A DNA stretch of 64,000 nucleotides from positions 1,798,001-1,862,000 of the forward strand of contig NZ_CP144906.1 of the NCBI RefSeq assembly GCF_036699995.1, read 5' to 3'. Each line of letters begins with the position of its first letter. Positions within the stretch are counted from its first letter, which is position 1. Source of the DNA: Clostridium beijerinckii. GTDB lineage: Bacteria > Bacillota > Clostridia > Clostridiales > Clostridiaceae. Under the pieces are notes generated by a model. The model saw nothing but the letters and a program-made list of their open reading frames with translations, was not told the origin of the DNA and did no database searches. Below are positions 45,960 through 55,763 of this stretch, one piece after another. Both the position numbers and the translations under genes were made by a program.

Positions 45960-46940
45960 ATGGGGGAAGCAATAAACTTATTAATTAACTCAAAAATTTT
46001 AGCACCACTAATTATGGGGTTCGTATTTTCAATAGTACTTGGACCAATATTTATACCGATATTACACAAGTTGAAATTTGGTCAAAATATAAGAAAAGAA
46101 GGGCCTAAAAGTCATCAGAAAAAATCTGGAACACCAACAATGGGAGGGCTTATATTTTTTATAGCTACAGCTACAGCTATATTAATCATGGGTCAAAAAC
46201 CTATGAGTAGAGAAATGATATTACTTTATTCATTTTTAGCTTTTGGATTTATTGGATTTTTAGATGATATTTTAAAAATAATTCATAAAGATAATCTAGG
46301 ATTAAGAGCAGCGCAAAAGATGATTTTGCTAGTCTTATTTTCAGTAGCTTTAGCATGGTATGGATATACAAATGTGGGTACAGATATTTTGATTCCATTT
46401 ATAAATCAAAATTTTAGATTGAATTTAGGAATGCTATACATACCATTTATAGTAGTATATTATGCAGCAGTAACTAATGCTGTAAACTTAACTGACGGAA
46501 TAGATGGACTTGCAACTTCAGTTACGGTTATAGTATTAACTTTCTTTGCTATCATTGGTTTTAGAACACAGAATGTTGAAGTAGCAGCTTTTGCAATAGC
46601 ATTAGCTGGAGCATTACTTGGATTTTTAAAATTTAATGCTTTCCCTGCAAAGATATTTATGGGTGATACAGGTTCGCTAGCTCTAGGGGGAGTTATCGGA
46701 ACAATAGCATTAATGTTAAAAATGGAGCTGTTTGTGATTATAGTTGGTGGAATATATTTAATTGAAACATTATCTGTTATAATTCAAGTTACATCATTTA
46801 AATTAACAGGTAAAAGAGTATTTAGGATGTCTCCAATCCATCATCACTTTGAGCAAGTTGGGTGGAGTGAAGTAAAAATAGTAACGATTTTTTCAAGTAT
46901 TACAGCGATTTTATGTATAATTGGCTTTGTAGCACTTTAG
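45960..46940 (+). CDS. mraY: Phospho-MurNAc-pentapeptide translocase
   Basis: 326 residues with about ten membrane helices and all MraY signatures: [21 protein letters not shown] (catalytic Asp pair), [34 protein letters not shown], and [16 protein letters not shown]. It transfers phospho-MurNAc-pentapeptide to undecaprenyl phosphate to make lipid I. ATG 45960 gives the expected N-terminus but has no proper local Shine-Dalgarno sequence. ftsW starts 28 bp after it. Confidence 0.97.
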   Translation: MGEAINLLINSKILAPLIMGFVFSIVLGPIFIPILHKLKFGQNIRKEGPKSHQKKSGTPTMGGLIFFIATATAILIMGQKPMSREMILLYSFLAFGFIGFLDDILKIIHKDNLGLRAAQKMILLVLFSVALAWYGYTNVGTDILIPFINQNFRLNLGMLYIPFIVVYYAAVTNAVNLTDGIDGLATSVTVIVLTFFAIIGFRTQNVEVAAFAIALAGALLGFLKFNAFPAKIFMGDTGSLALGGVIGTIALMLKMELFVIIVGGIYLIETLSVIIQVTSFKLTGKRVFRMSPIHHHFEQVGWSEVKIVTIFSSITAILCIIGFVAL

Positions 46941-46968
46941 TTAAGTAGTAGATTTGGAGGATTTATGT

Positions 46969-48105
46969 ATGAAGGTCATTGGGTCCAAAAGAAAATCAAA
47001 AATGGGTGAAATAGATTATGGAATATTTTATACAGTAGCATTACTTTTAACAATTGGTGTGGTTATGGTGTATTCTGCAAGTTCTTATTATGCTATGTTT
47101 ATGTATAAAGATAGTATGTTTTTTCTGAAAAAAGAATTAATGGCAGGTGTTGTCGGAGTTATAGCAATGGCAGTAGCGATGAGTGTTGATTATCATAAGA
47201 TAAAGAAATATACGGCTATAATAATGATAGCGACTATACCTATACTATTAGCAGTATTTCTTTTTCCAGGAACTAATGGAGCGCAAAGATGGATTAATTT
47301 AGGGCCATTAAGCTTTCAGCCATCTGAGCTTGCGAAATATGTTGTAGTACTCTTTTTAGCAAGAAGTCTTGAAGTAAAAGGGGAAGGCGTAAAAGATTTT
47401 AAAACTGGAATAGTTCCTTATTTAGCTACATCAGGATTTTATGCAGCTATTGTATTGGCTGAAAAAAATTTAAGTATAGCTTCGGTTATAATGATAGTTA
47501 CATTTCTCGTTTTATTTGCAGCTGGTGGAAGAATAAAGCACTTATTTGGAATTGTTGCGCCAGCATTAGTTGCAGCAGCAGTTGCATTTACAGTATTAGA
47601 ACCATATAGAATGAAAAGATTAATGAGTTTTACAAATCCATGGAAAGATCCAATAGGAGATGGATATCAGCTTATACAATCATTTTATGCATTAGGTGCT
47701 GGAGGAGTTACAGGGCTTGGCCTTGGCCAATCAAGGCAAAAAACTTTGTATATGCCAGAGCCACATAATGATTTTATTTTCTCCATTATCGGCGAGGAGT
47801 TAGGGCTTATTGGGTGTATATGTATAATATTACTTTTTGTAATATTTGTTTGGAGGGGAATAAGTGTAGCGATGAAAGCTAGAGACACATATGGTACTCT
47901 TCTTGCAATAGGCATAACTGGAGTTGTAGCAGTTCAATCTTTAATAAATATTGCAGTTGTCACAGGATCGATGCCGGTTACAGGGGTTCCGCTACCGTTT
48001 ATTAGCTATGGAGGAACTTCATTAGTAATAAATATGACGGCAATAGGAATACTTTTAAACATATCAAGGCAAACTGAAGGAAAAGATGAATTTAAGGAAA
48101 TATAA
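46969..48105 (+). CDS. ftsW: FtsW/SpoVE family lipid II polymerase
   Basis: 378 residues from ATG 46969 (TTGGAGG, 8 bases upstream). About ten membrane helices; GAQRWINLGPLSFQPSELAK, NDFIFSIIGEELGLIG and PFISYGGTSLVINM are the SEDS family signatures. SEDS proteins polymerise lipid II with a partner PBP; here two PBPs lie in the same cluster. SpoVE (spore cortex) and FtsW (septum) cannot be distinguished by sequence. A terminator directly follows. Confidence 0.93.
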   Translation: MKVIGSKRKSKMGEIDYGIFYTVALLLTIGVVMVYSASSYYAMFMYKDSMFFLKKELMAGVVGVIAMAVAMSVDYHKIKKYTAIIMIATIPILLAVFLFPGTNGAQRWINLGPLSFQPSELAKYVVVLFLARSLEVKGEGVKDFKTGIVPYLATSGFYAAIVLAEKNLSIASVIMIVTFLVLFAAGGRIKHLFGIVAPALVAAAVAFTVLEPYRMKRLMSFTNPWKDPIGDGYQLIQSFYALGAGGVTGLGLGQSRQKTLYMPEPHNDFIFSIIGEELGLIGCICIILLFVIFVWRGISVAMKARDTYGTLLAIGITGVVAVQSLINIAVVTGSMPVTGVPLPFISYGGTSLVINMTAIGILLNISRQTEGKDEFKEI

Positions 48106-48106
48106 G

Positions 48107-48158
48107 AAAATACAGGGCAAAGAATTAGAATACAAATCTTTGTCCTGTATTTTTTAGG
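48107..48158 (+). terminator. Terminator after ftsW
   Basis: 17-bp stem 48107-48123 with 48137-48153 (AAAATACAGGGCAAAGA/TCTTTGTCCTGTATTTT, one G-T pair), then TTTTTAGG. Confidence 0.92.
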
Positions 48159-48295
48159 TAATTATTTAAAGTAGTTTTAAATTTTAGATGAAAATATATC
48201 GTTAAAGTGGTATTATTATATATGAAATTTATACTAAATATTATAAAATAATAAGTGTTTAAATATATAAGGCATAGATAAGAATAGGGATGAGT

Positions 48296-49057
48296 ATGGT
48301 AAAAACGAATAATAATAAATTGATTTTGAGGTCACAAAGAAGAAGACTAATAAGGAAAATAATTATGACTATTATAGTCCTATTTATAGTGGGAACAATT
48401 TTTGCAATAAAATCGAATTTTTTCATTATTAAGAAGGTTTCTATTTTAGGTAATCCAGTAATGAGTGGAGAAGATGTTAAGAATAGTACAGAGAATCTAA
48501 TAGGACAGAATATTCTATTCATAAATAAACAAAATATAATAAGCAATGCTAAAAAGAATCCATACGTAGAAAATGTTGAAATAAGCAAGTCGTATCCTAA
48601 ACAAGTTAATATAAAGATTTCAGAAAAAGAAGGGGTATATTATGTTGAAAAAGATGGATATAAATATGTTTTAGATAATGATGGGAATTTGCTTGAAAAA
48701 GCAGATAGCGTTGAAAATAGAAGTTTAGTTAATGTTAAAGGAATTGATTTAAAAGATGTAGCGCTAGGACAAAAGATGATAGATGACAATAGAGTATTAG
48801 ATTTTTTAGATATTTTTTATCAGATTATAAAGATAAATCCGACAAATTATAAAATAGATTATGTTGATATAAGTGATTTTACTAACATAAAAGTATATGT
48901 TGGCAAAGTAGAAGGAAGACTTGGTAATGATGAAAATATACCAGATAAGATGAATAAATTATTACATATAATTCAAAATCCTGATATAGGGATTGTTAAG
49001 GGATATGTAGATGTAGGATTTAATGGTGCGCCTGTATATTATAAGGAAGAAAGGTAG
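48296..49057 (+). CDS. ftsQ: Cell division protein FtsQ/DivIB
   Basis: 253 residues; ATG 48296 is preferred because ATG 48290 abuts AATAGGG. Short basic cytoplasmic N-terminus, one membrane helix (IIMTIIVLFIVGTIFAI), then a POTRA domain (IIKKVSILGNPVMSGEDVK ... NPYVENVEISKSYPKQVNIKISEKEGVYY) and the beta domain. It works with FtsL at the septum. Start of a second division operon after the ftsW terminator. Confidence 0.92.
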   Translation: MVKTNNNKLILRSQRRRLIRKIIMTIIVLFIVGTIFAIKSNFFIIKKVSILGNPVMSGEDVKNSTENLIGQNILFINKQNIISNAKKNPYVENVEISKSYPKQVNIKISEKEGVYYVEKDGYKYVLDNDGNLLEKADSVENRSLVNVKGIDLKDVALGQKMIDDNRVLDFLDIFYQIIKINPTNYKIDYVDISDFTNIKVYVGKVEGRLGNDENIPDKMNKLLHIIQNPDIGIVKGYVDVGFNGAPVYYKEER

Positions 49058-49064
49058 GTAATTA

Positions 49065-49793
49065 ATGAAGATATCTAGATCACAATTATTTATAGCAATT
49101 GTTTGTGGACTTTTAGGTTTTTTATTGGCATATCAATTTAAGGTATTATCAAATAAGAATATAGAGTCAAAAATCAGTAATTATGATAAAAACGATATTA
49201 TTTCAGAAGTTGAATCTCTAAAAAAAGAAAAAGAAGAATTAGCGTCAACAAATTCAAAATTATCTGATCAGTTAAAACAAATGGAAGAAACAGCAGCCAA
49301 AAATGGTGACATGGGGCAAGATATAAAAAATCAACTTGATGAGGCTAGAATGCATTTAGGGATAGTTGATGTTAAAGGGCAGGGCATTGTTCTTACAATA
49401 ACACCTAAAACATCTATTTTTGGCTCTACGACAAATGATAGTAGCAGAGATCTAGGAGAAGATGAATTGGTTCATATAGTTAACTTACTTTGGTATTCAG
49501 GAGCTGAGGCAATATCTATAAATGATATTAGAATAACACCGCAAACAGGAATAAAAACTGCTGGAAATGGAGTGGCCATAGGTTCGACTGGGAAAGTTTA
49601 TCCTAGAGATAAAATTACAATTAAGGCAATTGGAGACAAGGGCAGACTTAACGTTGGAATTTCTTTCCCGGGTTCATTAGAATATCTTGCTCTTCCTAAC
49701 TATAATAATGAAGTTAAATCAGAAGATGATATATTTATAGGAAAATCAAAACAGTCATTAAAGAGTGACTTTATTAAATCAGTTAAAGAATAG
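49065..49793 (+). CDS. DUF881 family membrane protein (YlxW/YlxX-like)
   Basis: 242 residues: N-terminal helix (SQLFIAIVCGLLGFLLAYQFKV), coiled coil (about 40-85), then the DUF881 domain (DVKGQGIVLTITPKT, LWYSGAEAISINDIRITPQTG). In Bacillus, related genes lie with divIB and sbp. Function unknown. Eight bases separate it from ftsQ, so translation is probably coupled. Confidence 0.9.
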   Translation: MKISRSQLFIAIVCGLLGFLLAYQFKVLSNKNIESKISNYDKNDIISEVESLKKEKEELASTNSKLSDQLKQMEETAAKNGDMGQDIKNQLDEARMHLGIVDVKGQGIVLTITPKTSIFGSTTNDSSRDLGEDELVHIVNLLWYSGAEAISINDIRITPQTGIKTAGNGVAIGSTGKVYPRDKITIKAIGDKGRLNVGISFPGSLEYLALPNYNNEVKSEDDIFIGKSKQSLKSDFIKSVKE

Positions 49794-49805
49794 GAGAGAG
49801 TTAAG

Positions 49806-50198
49806 TTGATAGCAATTATAGGACTACTAATCGGAATAATACTTGGATTTGTATTAGATGTTAATATATCTGATAAATTGTCACCATATATGTCTGTCGC
49901 AATACTAGCATGTTTAGATTCAGTTTTTGGAGCAGTCAGAGGAAATCTCTCTAAAAACTTTCAAGCAGATATATTTATATCTGGCTTTTTTGGAAATGCA
50001 TTGCTTGCAGCAGGACTTGCTTATTTAGGTGATAAGCTTGGAATACCTATATATATGGCGGCGGTAATAGTTTTTGGAGGAAGAATATTTGATAACTTCG
50101 CAATAATACGAAGGCTATTATTAGAAGAATTTAAAATAAGAAGAAGAAATAGGTCTAGAAATAATTCTATAGATAAAGAAAATCATGATGATAAATAG
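49806..50198 (+). CDS. sbp: Small basic protein Sbp (DUF1290)
   Basis: 130 residues from TTG 49806 (GGAGAGAG upstream). Four membrane segments, then a very basic tail (EFKIRRRNRSRNN). IAIIGLLIGIILGFVLDV and SVAILACLDSVFGAVRG are typical of DUF1290 proteins between divIB and ftsA in Bacillus. Role unknown. Sandwiched here between two DUF881 genes. Confidence 0.92.
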   Translation: MIAIIGLLIGIILGFVLDVNISDKLSPYMSVAILACLDSVFGAVRGNLSKNFQADIFISGFFGNALLAAGLAYLGDKLGIPIYMAAVIVFGGRIFDNFAIIRRLLLEEFKIRRRNRSRNNSIDKENHDDK

Positions 50199-50210
50199 AG
50201 AGGTGATGTG

Positions 50211-50945
50211 ATGAAAAATAATAAAGGTTTTTTCTTTGTTTTCATTGCAACCATAATATTAGGGGTTTTAATATCAATGAATTTTAATTTTAAAGGTATT
50301 CAGTCCTATAGTCAATTAAATGCAACAGAGTATCAAAATGCCGTTGAAGAAAGGGCAGCATTATATAGAGACATTGGAAATCTTCAAGAAGATAATAATG
50401 AGAAAAAAGATAAGATTAGGAATTATGCTCAGAATGATAAAAAGAATGATAAGATCCTTGATGATATGAAAAATCAAATTAGTGATTATAAATCATTTAT
50501 TGGATCAAATAACGTAGAGGGACCAGGAATTATACTTAAGATAAATGATGGAACTACAAATGCTCTTGAAGAAAATACAGATGAAATAAATAATAAGCTT
50601 TTACATGATAATGATATGGCTCTTGTTTTGAATGAACTTAGAGTGGCTGGAGCTGAGGCGATTAGTGTTAATAATCATAGAATACTTCCGTGGTCTGGAG
50701 TAATTTGCAACTGGGCATTCTTGGGGTTTGATGATGGTGGAATGGAGTATGCTCCTTTTAATATATATGCCATAGGAGATCCGGAGAAATTGAAGGCGGC
50801 TTTACTTGAAGATGGAAGCCATGTTAAACAATTAATGCTTAGAAAACTTTATGTTGATATTAAAGTTGTAGATAAAATAATCATGCCACCAACAACAGCA
50901 AATTCAAATGTAAAATATATGAGTAGAGATGAAAGTAAAAAATGA
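50211..50945 (+). CDS. Second DUF881 family membrane protein
   Basis: 244 residues from ATG 50211 (AGAGGTGATG upstream). One N-terminal helix (FFFVFIATIILGVLISMNF), coiled coil (about 40-100), DUF881 domain with NVEGPGIILKINDG and LNELRVAGAEAISVNNHRILPWSG. It is a paralogue of the gene two positions upstream. In many Firmicutes the next genes would be ftsA-ftsZ; here yggS follows after a 92-bp gap. Confidence 0.9.
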   Translation: MKNNKGFFFVFIATIILGVLISMNFNFKGIQSYSQLNATEYQNAVEERAALYRDIGNLQEDNNEKKDKIRNYAQNDKKNDKILDDMKNQISDYKSFIGSNNVEGPGIILKINDGTTNALEENTDEINNKLLHDNDMALVLNELRVAGAEAISVNNHRILPWSGVICNWAFLGFDDGGMEYAPFNIYAIGDPEKLKAALLEDGSHVKQLMLRKLYVDIKVVDKIIMPPTTANSNVKYMSRDESKK

Positions 50946-51037
50946 AATTAATTGATATTTAGGAAGGAAATTTTAAGTTTATATAGAATATTATACAAAG
51001 TGATAAAGAAAGGAATAATTTAGTAAGGTGTTATAGT

Positions 51038-51718
51038 ATGGGAATTAAGCAAAATATTGAAGAACTAAGATCCAAAATTCCAGAACAAGTAACGCTCTTA
51101 GCTGTTTCAAAAACAAAGCCATTAGAGGATCTAGAAGATGCATATATGGCAGGAATGAGAGATTTTGGGGAAAATAAAGTTCAAGAATTAGTAAAAAAAT
51201 CCGAAAATTTTCATGAGGATGTACGATGGCATTTTATTGGACAGCTTCAAAGTAATAAAGTTAAGTATTTAGTAGATAAGGTACATTTGATACATTCTTT
51301 ATCTAGTATTAGTTTGCTAAATGAAATTGAAAAGCAGTTTAGTAAAGTTAACAAGGTTGCTAATACTTTAATCCAAATTAATATTGGAAGAGAGGAAAGC
51401 AAAAGTGGAATTTTGGAAGAAGATTTATATGAATTCATAGAAGCAATTGAAAAATGCAAATTTGTTTCTGTAAAAGGTATAATGGTTATTATTCCAATAG
51501 GGGATGAAGAAAGCAATAGAAAATATTTTAAGAAAACAAAAAAAATATTTGATGAGCTTAAGGAAAAAAATTATAATAATATTAGTATGAAAATATTATC
51601 AATGGGGATGACTCATGATTTTATGACAGCTATAGAAGAAGGTTCTAACTTAGTAAGAATAGGAACAGGAATATTTGGAGAAAGAAATTATAATTTAGGA
51701 GGCGAAAATAATGGGTAA
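51038..51718 (+). CDS. ylmE: YggS family PLP homeostasis protein
   Basis: 226 residues, single-domain alanine-racemase fold. PLP lysine in [12 protein letters not shown], then [46 protein letters not shown] and [30 protein letters not shown]. It controls vitamin B6 pools. Overlaps sepF by 8 bp, as is usual for the ylmE-ylmF pair. Confidence 0.95.
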   Translation: MGIKQNIEELRSKIPEQVTLLAVSKTKPLEDLEDAYMAGMRDFGENKVQELVKKSENFHEDVRWHFIGQLQSNKVKYLVDKVHLIHSLSSISLLNEIEKQFSKVNKVANTLIQINIGREESKSGILEEDLYEFIEAIEKCKFVSVKGIMVIIPIGDEESNRKYFKKTKKIFDELKEKNYNNISMKILSMGMTHDFMTAIEEGSNLVRIGTGIFGERNYNLGGENNG

Positions 51719-52163
51719 TGTTATATCAAAAGTTAAATCTTTATTAGGGTTTGAGGATTACGAGGAGTATGATGAATACGAAGAAGAACAATACGAAGAG
51801 CAGGTGAAGGATGAAGATGAGATAGAACCTGTTATTACCAATAAGAAGAATAGTAAGGTTGTAAATATCCATACATCTTCAACTACAAAAGTAACAATAA
51901 CTAAGCCAGTGGATTATGAAGAGGCAACTGAAATTTGTGAAGCACTTAAGAATAGAAGAATAGTTTTAGTAAATACAACAGTTTTAGAACTAAAGATTGC
52001 ACAAAGATTATTAGATTTTATCAGTGGTTCATGTTATGCTTTAGGCGGAGAATTACAACAAATTGAAAAGGGAGTATATATTCTTTCACCATCAAACGTA
52101 GAAGTAACAAATGAATTAAAAAATGAACTAAGTTCAAAAGCTCTATTTAATTGGTCAAAATAG
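51711..52163 (+). CDS. sepF: Cell division protein SepF
   Basis: 150 residues: an N-terminal membrane-binding amphipathic helix ([14 protein letters not shown]), an acidic linker ([17 protein letters not shown]), then the SepF domain ([59 protein letters not shown]). It binds FtsZ and anchors the septal ring. Translation is coupled to yggS. Confidence 0.96.
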   Translation: MGNVISKVKSLLGFEDYEEYDEYEEEQYEEQVKDEDEIEPVITNKKNSKVVNIHTSSTTKVTITKPVDYEEATEICEALKNRRIVLVNTTVLELKIAQRLLDFISGSCYALGGELQQIEKGVYILSPSNVEVTNELKNELSSKALFNWSK

Positions 52164-52175
52164 GAGGTATAAATT

Positions 52176-52430
52176 ATGATATATAGTGTTTACATAGTTA
52201 TTGATATGTTTCTAAGCATATTAGAGCTAGCTATATTCATAGAATGTATAGTTTCGTGGATACCACAAATTCAAGGGAATAAATTTATTGATTTACTACA
52301 CAGTTTTGTTAATCCCGTTTTAGAACCAATTAGAAAGTTACAGTATAGATTAAGTCCTGGATTACCATTGGATTTTTCACCTATATTTGCATTGATTATT
52401 ATAAATTTTTTACAAAGGATTATACCATAA
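52176..52430 (+). CDS. ylmG: YggT family membrane protein
   Basis: 84 residues, two membrane helices with SWIPQ and VNPVLEPIRKLQYRLSPGLPLDFSPIFALI, diagnostic of YggT/YlmG. Related proteins affect cell division and nucleoid or chloroplast DNA distribution. AGGAGG precedes the ATG. Confidence 0.94.
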   Translation: MIYSVYIVIDMFLSILELAIFIECIVSWIPQIQGNKFIDLLHSFVNPVLEPIRKLQYRLSPGLPLDFSPIFALIIINFLQRIIP

Positions 52431-52433
52431 ATT

Positions 52434-53198
52434 ATGAAAGAAAAAATAGCAAAGTATTTTACAGATGATGATAGAAATGATGCATTGAATTTATATGAGA
52501 AATATTTACTAGCTAGAGATAAAAACATAACTGTATTTGGAAAAAATTTTTATACACCAAATATATGGATGTGGTTTGAGAAAAACCTCTCTAGCAATGA
52601 TTTAAAAATTGAAAGTAATGGACTTTTAGATGATTCTGAAAGAAGGATGGTTTCTTTTAATAACATATATAAAAGTCCATTTCCTATGAAATTGATTAAA
52701 ATTGAAAGTACTTCGAAATTTTCTAATCTTACTCATAGAGATTTTTTGGGCGGAATTTTATCTCTAGGAATAGAAAGAAATAAAATAGGTGATTTATTAG
52801 TAAATAATAATACTTGTTATGTGCCAGTTCACGAAGAAGTAGAAGATTTTATTATATATAATTTAAGCAGAATTTCTAAGGTTATTTGTAATGTAAAAGT
52901 GGTGGATGATTTTGAATTTTTACCAAAAGTTAATTTTGAAGAAGTAGTAGTTTTGGTTTCTTCTTTGAGAATTGATGGAATTGTTTCTAAGATTATAAAT
53001 ATATCTAGATCTAAAGCTCAAGCAATTATTGAACAGGGTCAAGTGCTTATAGATTACGTTAAGATAAAAGATAAAAGTTATGAACTAAAAGGAAAAGAAA
53101 GAATTACTATAAGAGGTTTTGGAAAATTTATAGTGGGTAATTCTGTTGGAAATAGCAAAAGTGGAAGGATAAAAATTATTATCAAAAAATATACATAA
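52434..53198 (+). CDS. ylmH: S4-domain RNA-binding protein YlmH
   Basis: 254 residues starting 3 bp after ylmG. N-terminal domain of about 75 residues, a central RRM-like part, and a C-terminal S4 domain (LRIDGIVSKIINISRSKAQAIIEQGQVLIDYVKIKDK). YlmH has been linked to ribosome quality control with RqcH, whose gene is also in this window. The local ribosome binding site is weak, so translation is likely coupled. Confidence 0.93.
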   Translation: MKEKIAKYFTDDDRNDALNLYEKYLLARDKNITVFGKNFYTPNIWMWFEKNLSSNDLKIESNGLLDDSERRMVSFNNIYKSPFPMKLIKIESTSKFSNLTHRDFLGGILSLGIERNKIGDLLVNNNTCYVPVHEEVEDFIIYNLSRISKVICNVKVVDDFEFLPKVNFEEVVVLVSSLRIDGIVSKIINISRSKAQAIIEQGQVLIDYVKIKDKSYELKGKERITIRGFGKFIVGNSVGNSKSGRIKIIIKKYT

Positions 53199-53211
53199 TA
53201 GAGGTGAAAGT

Positions 53212-53847
53212 ATGAAATTGACACCAATGGATATAAATAACAAGGAATTTAAAAAGGGATTAAGAGGATACAATTCTGATGAAGTTGATGAATTTTTAGA
53301 TGAAGTAGTAGATAATTATGAAGAGCTCTATAAAGAAAATGCAAATCTAAAAGAGAAACTTGCTAATTTGAATGAAAAGATAGAGCACTATTCTAAAATC
53401 GAAAGCACTATACAAAATACATTGTTATTGGCTCAAAATGCTGCAGAGCAAGCAAAAAATTCGGCTAAAAAAGAAGCTGAATTTATGATAAAAAATGCTA
53501 ACGAAACTGCTCAGAAGATTATGGATAAGGCACATAATGATGTTATTCAAGTAAATGATGAATATGAAAGAGTTAAGCAAGAATTTATTAAATTTAGAGC
53601 AAAATATAGAAACTTCATGAATGCACAATTAGAAACATTTGATGATTTAGAGAAGGATTTTATAAAAAATTATAATGTATCTGATCCAATAGAAGATGAT
53701 GAAGTAACTAATATAGAAAAAATAGTTGAAAAAGAGGTTGCAAGCATTACAAGTGGAGTAAGTGAAAATATAGAGACTCAGGAAAATGATCCTTCATTGA
53801 ATGATGAATTAAATGAGATTAAAAGTTTTTTTGTTCAAGGTGAATAA
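53212..53847 (+). CDS. divIVA: Cell division protein DivIVA
   Basis: 211 residues with the lipid-binding N-terminus MKLTPMDINNKEFKKGLRGYNSDEVDEFLDEV, then a long coiled coil. DivIVA binds curved membrane at poles and septa. The last part (about 160-211) is acidic and variable. Last gene of the division group; a strong hairpin follows about 90 bp on. Confidence 0.96.
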   Translation: MKLTPMDINNKEFKKGLRGYNSDEVDEFLDEVVDNYEELYKENANLKEKLANLNEKIEHYSKIESTIQNTLLLAQNAAEQAKNSAKKEAEFMIKNANETAQKIMDKAHNDVIQVNDEYERVKQEFIKFRAKYRNFMNAQLETFDDLEKDFIKNYNVSDPIEDDEVTNIEKIVEKEVASITSGVSENIETQENDPSLNDELNEIKSFFVQGE

Positions 53848-53939
53848 ATTTACTATCGTACAAAAATAATGAATAAAAATTATACATATTTTATTTATAT
53901 AACGTAATAAAATGAAGATTATGTATTTTTTGAATAATA

Positions 53940-53980
53940 GAAAAGCTATCCTGAAGCGTTTAAGGATAGCTTTTCTATAT
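53940..53980. terminator. Bidirectional terminator between divIVA and motB
   Basis: 13-bp perfect stem 53940-53952 with 53963-53975 (GAAAAGCTATCCT/AGGATAGCTTTTC). A-rich on one side and T-rich on the other, fitting the convergent genes. Confidence 0.88.
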
Positions 53981-53994
53981 TTGCTTAATTAATA

Positions 53995-54750
53995 TTATTC
54001 TTTTGGGATTTCAGAATTATTAAATTTAGTATTTAGTATTACTATATCAACTCTTCTGTTTGCAGCTCTGCCATCTTCGGTATTGTTATCTTTAACAGGT
54101 CTATACTCTCCATAGCCTACTGAAGATAATCTTTCAGGTTTAACGTTTCCTTTAGAAATTAAAAACTCTACTACATTTGCGGCTCTTACAGCTGAAAGCT
54201 GCCAGTTAGAATGAAAATAATCATTATTAATAGCAACGTTATCAGTATGTCCTTCAACATGTATATAGTTATCAATATCGTTTAAAATCTTTGAGATGGA
54301 TATTAATTTACCTTGCCAATCAGGTTTTATAGTAGATTGGCCACTATTGAAGAATACGCTATCATTGAAACTTATTATGAGTCCTCTTTCTTGAATGGAT
54401 GTAGTAACACTTCCTTTTAGCTCGGAATTATTTACAAGATCATCTACTTTCTTTTTTACATGAGATAGTTTTTCTTCTTCTGCTATAGAGTCTGAATTAT
54501 TCTGAGTATTTTGTTGATCAATTACAGTAGGAGGAGAATTTGAACTATCAGATACTGCTATTATATTTTCTCCATTACCACTATTAAATCCAATTTTCAA
54601 TGAATTTGCTAGGGTTTGAGATTTTTTAGTATCTACATTAGAAATAGCATACATCATTAAAAAGAAAATCATCATTAATGTTATAAAATCAAGGTAAGAT
54701 AACATCCATCTCTCAGTATCATCTTTTTCTTTTTTTGTATTCTTTTTCAT
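53995..54750 (-). CDS. motB: Flagellar motor stator protein MotB
   Basis: 251 residues: basic cytoplasmic tail, one membrane helix with the proton-binding Asp (RWMLSYLDFITLMMIFFLMMYAI), a linker of about 90 residues, and an OmpA-like peptidoglycan-binding domain (FFNSGQSTIKPDWQ, HVEGHTDNVAINNDYFHSNWQLSAVRAANVVEFLI, GYGEYRPVKDN). Stator partner of MotA, 12 bp downstream of motA on the same strand. No other flagellar genes are in the window. Confidence 0.94.
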   Translation of the reverse strand: MKKNTKKEKDDTERWMLSYLDFITLMMIFFLMMYAISNVDTKKSQTLANSLKIGFNSGNGENIIAVSDSSNSPPTVIDQQNTQNNSDSIAEEEKLSHVKKKVDDLVNNSELKGSVTTSIQERGLIISFNDSVFFNSGQSTIKPDWQGKLISISKILNDIDNYIHVEGHTDNVAINNDYFHSNWQLSAVRAANVVEFLISKGNVKPERLSSVGYGEYRPVKDNNTEDGRAANRRVDIVILNTKFNNSEIPKE

Positions 54751-54762
54751 AATTATACCTCT

Positions 54763-55536
54763 TTAAATTTCTTCTAAATCTTTAGCTTCATCTTCGGTTA
54801 GATAACTAACAAGCTTACTTACCAAGGTATTTGGATTAACTCCTTCTTGAATGAGTAATACTGCTTCAATGATCATTTCTTTTTCAGCAATCTCTTCTTT
54901 ATTTATTTCTCTTAATTTACTTGCTATAGGAAGCCAAAAAAGATTTGCTGTAGCAAGACCATATAGAGTAGCTACAAATGCAACAGCAATTTTTTCACCC
55001 ATTGCAGCTACATCACTTAAGGCGCTCAGTATTATAACTAAACTTGTTATAGTTCCTACTATTCCCATAGTAGGAGCATAGCCACCTGCAGAGGTGAACA
55101 TTTCAATACAATTTTCATGCCTTGTAGAAAGCTGTTCGAGCTTGGTATTTAAGATGCTTTTTACAGAGGATGGATCTATACCATCCACAACCATTTGCAG
55201 CCCTTTTTTTACAAATGGATCTAGGGCATCATCTGTTAGTTCAGATTCTAAACTCAAAAGCCCATCCCTTCTCGTTTTAATTGACACTCCTTTGAAATAG
55301 TCTATATACCCCTTAAGATCAATTTCTTTCTTTTTGAAAGCTATTGATAATACTTTTGGGAACTTTTTCAATGTTGAGGAAGGAAATGAAATTCCTACTG
55401 CACCTAGTGTTCCACCAATAACTATCATTGCTGCAGTTGGTTGCAGTAAAGCTATAGGTTTTCCCCCTTCAATAATAAAGCCTACTATAATACAAATAAA
55501 TGCAAATAGTACACTTAAAATTGTCATAATATCCAT
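54763..55536 (-). CDS. motA: Flagellar motor stator protein MotA
   Basis: 257 residues from ATG 55536, with AAGGGGGATAA upstream; a longer frame to 55662 has no ribosome binding site. Four membrane helices (MTILSVLFAFICIIVGFII, AAMIVIGGTLGAV, YAPTMGIVGTITSLVIIL, IAVAFVATLYGLATANLFWLP) and a cytoplasmic rotor-contact loop with conserved RRDGLLSLE. With MotB it forms the proton or sodium stator. No sigma-D type promoter was found. Confidence 0.94.
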   Translation of the reverse strand: MDIMTILSVLFAFICIIVGFIIEGGKPIALLQPTAAMIVIGGTLGAVGISFPSSTLKKFPKVLSIAFKKKEIDLKGYIDYFKGVSIKTRRDGLLSLESELTDDALDPFVKKGLQMVVDGIDPSSVKSILNTKLEQLSTRHENCIEMFTSAGGYAPTMGIVGTITSLVIILSALSDVAAMGEKIAVAFVATLYGLATANLFWLPIASKLREINKEEIAEKEMIIEAVLLIQEGVNPNTLVSKLVSYLTEDEAKDLEEI

Positions 55537-55763
55537 AAAATTATCCCCCTTGAATATATGAAATTTTAGCTCATATGTAGCACTTTTCATACTGGTTAAT
55601 ATATATTTATGTAAATTTAATACAGTATATGAATTTATATACTTATACAAAAATAATAGCATATTATAAAAAATATGTAAAATAATTATATATTTAGGGG
55701 AGAAGTTTATATATGACCGCTAATTCATACAAATTAATCTAATAAATTTCAGGTGTTAAGTAA

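Noticed and set aside
48259..48588. 109-codon hydrophobic minus-strand frame opposite ftsQ
   Set aside because: Its hydrophobicity mirrors A-rich coding sequence on the other strand; no start signal and it overlaps a conserved division gene.
54763..55662. Longer motA start at 55662
   Set aside because: The 42 extra residues would not fit MotA, and AAGGGGGAT precedes ATG 55536.
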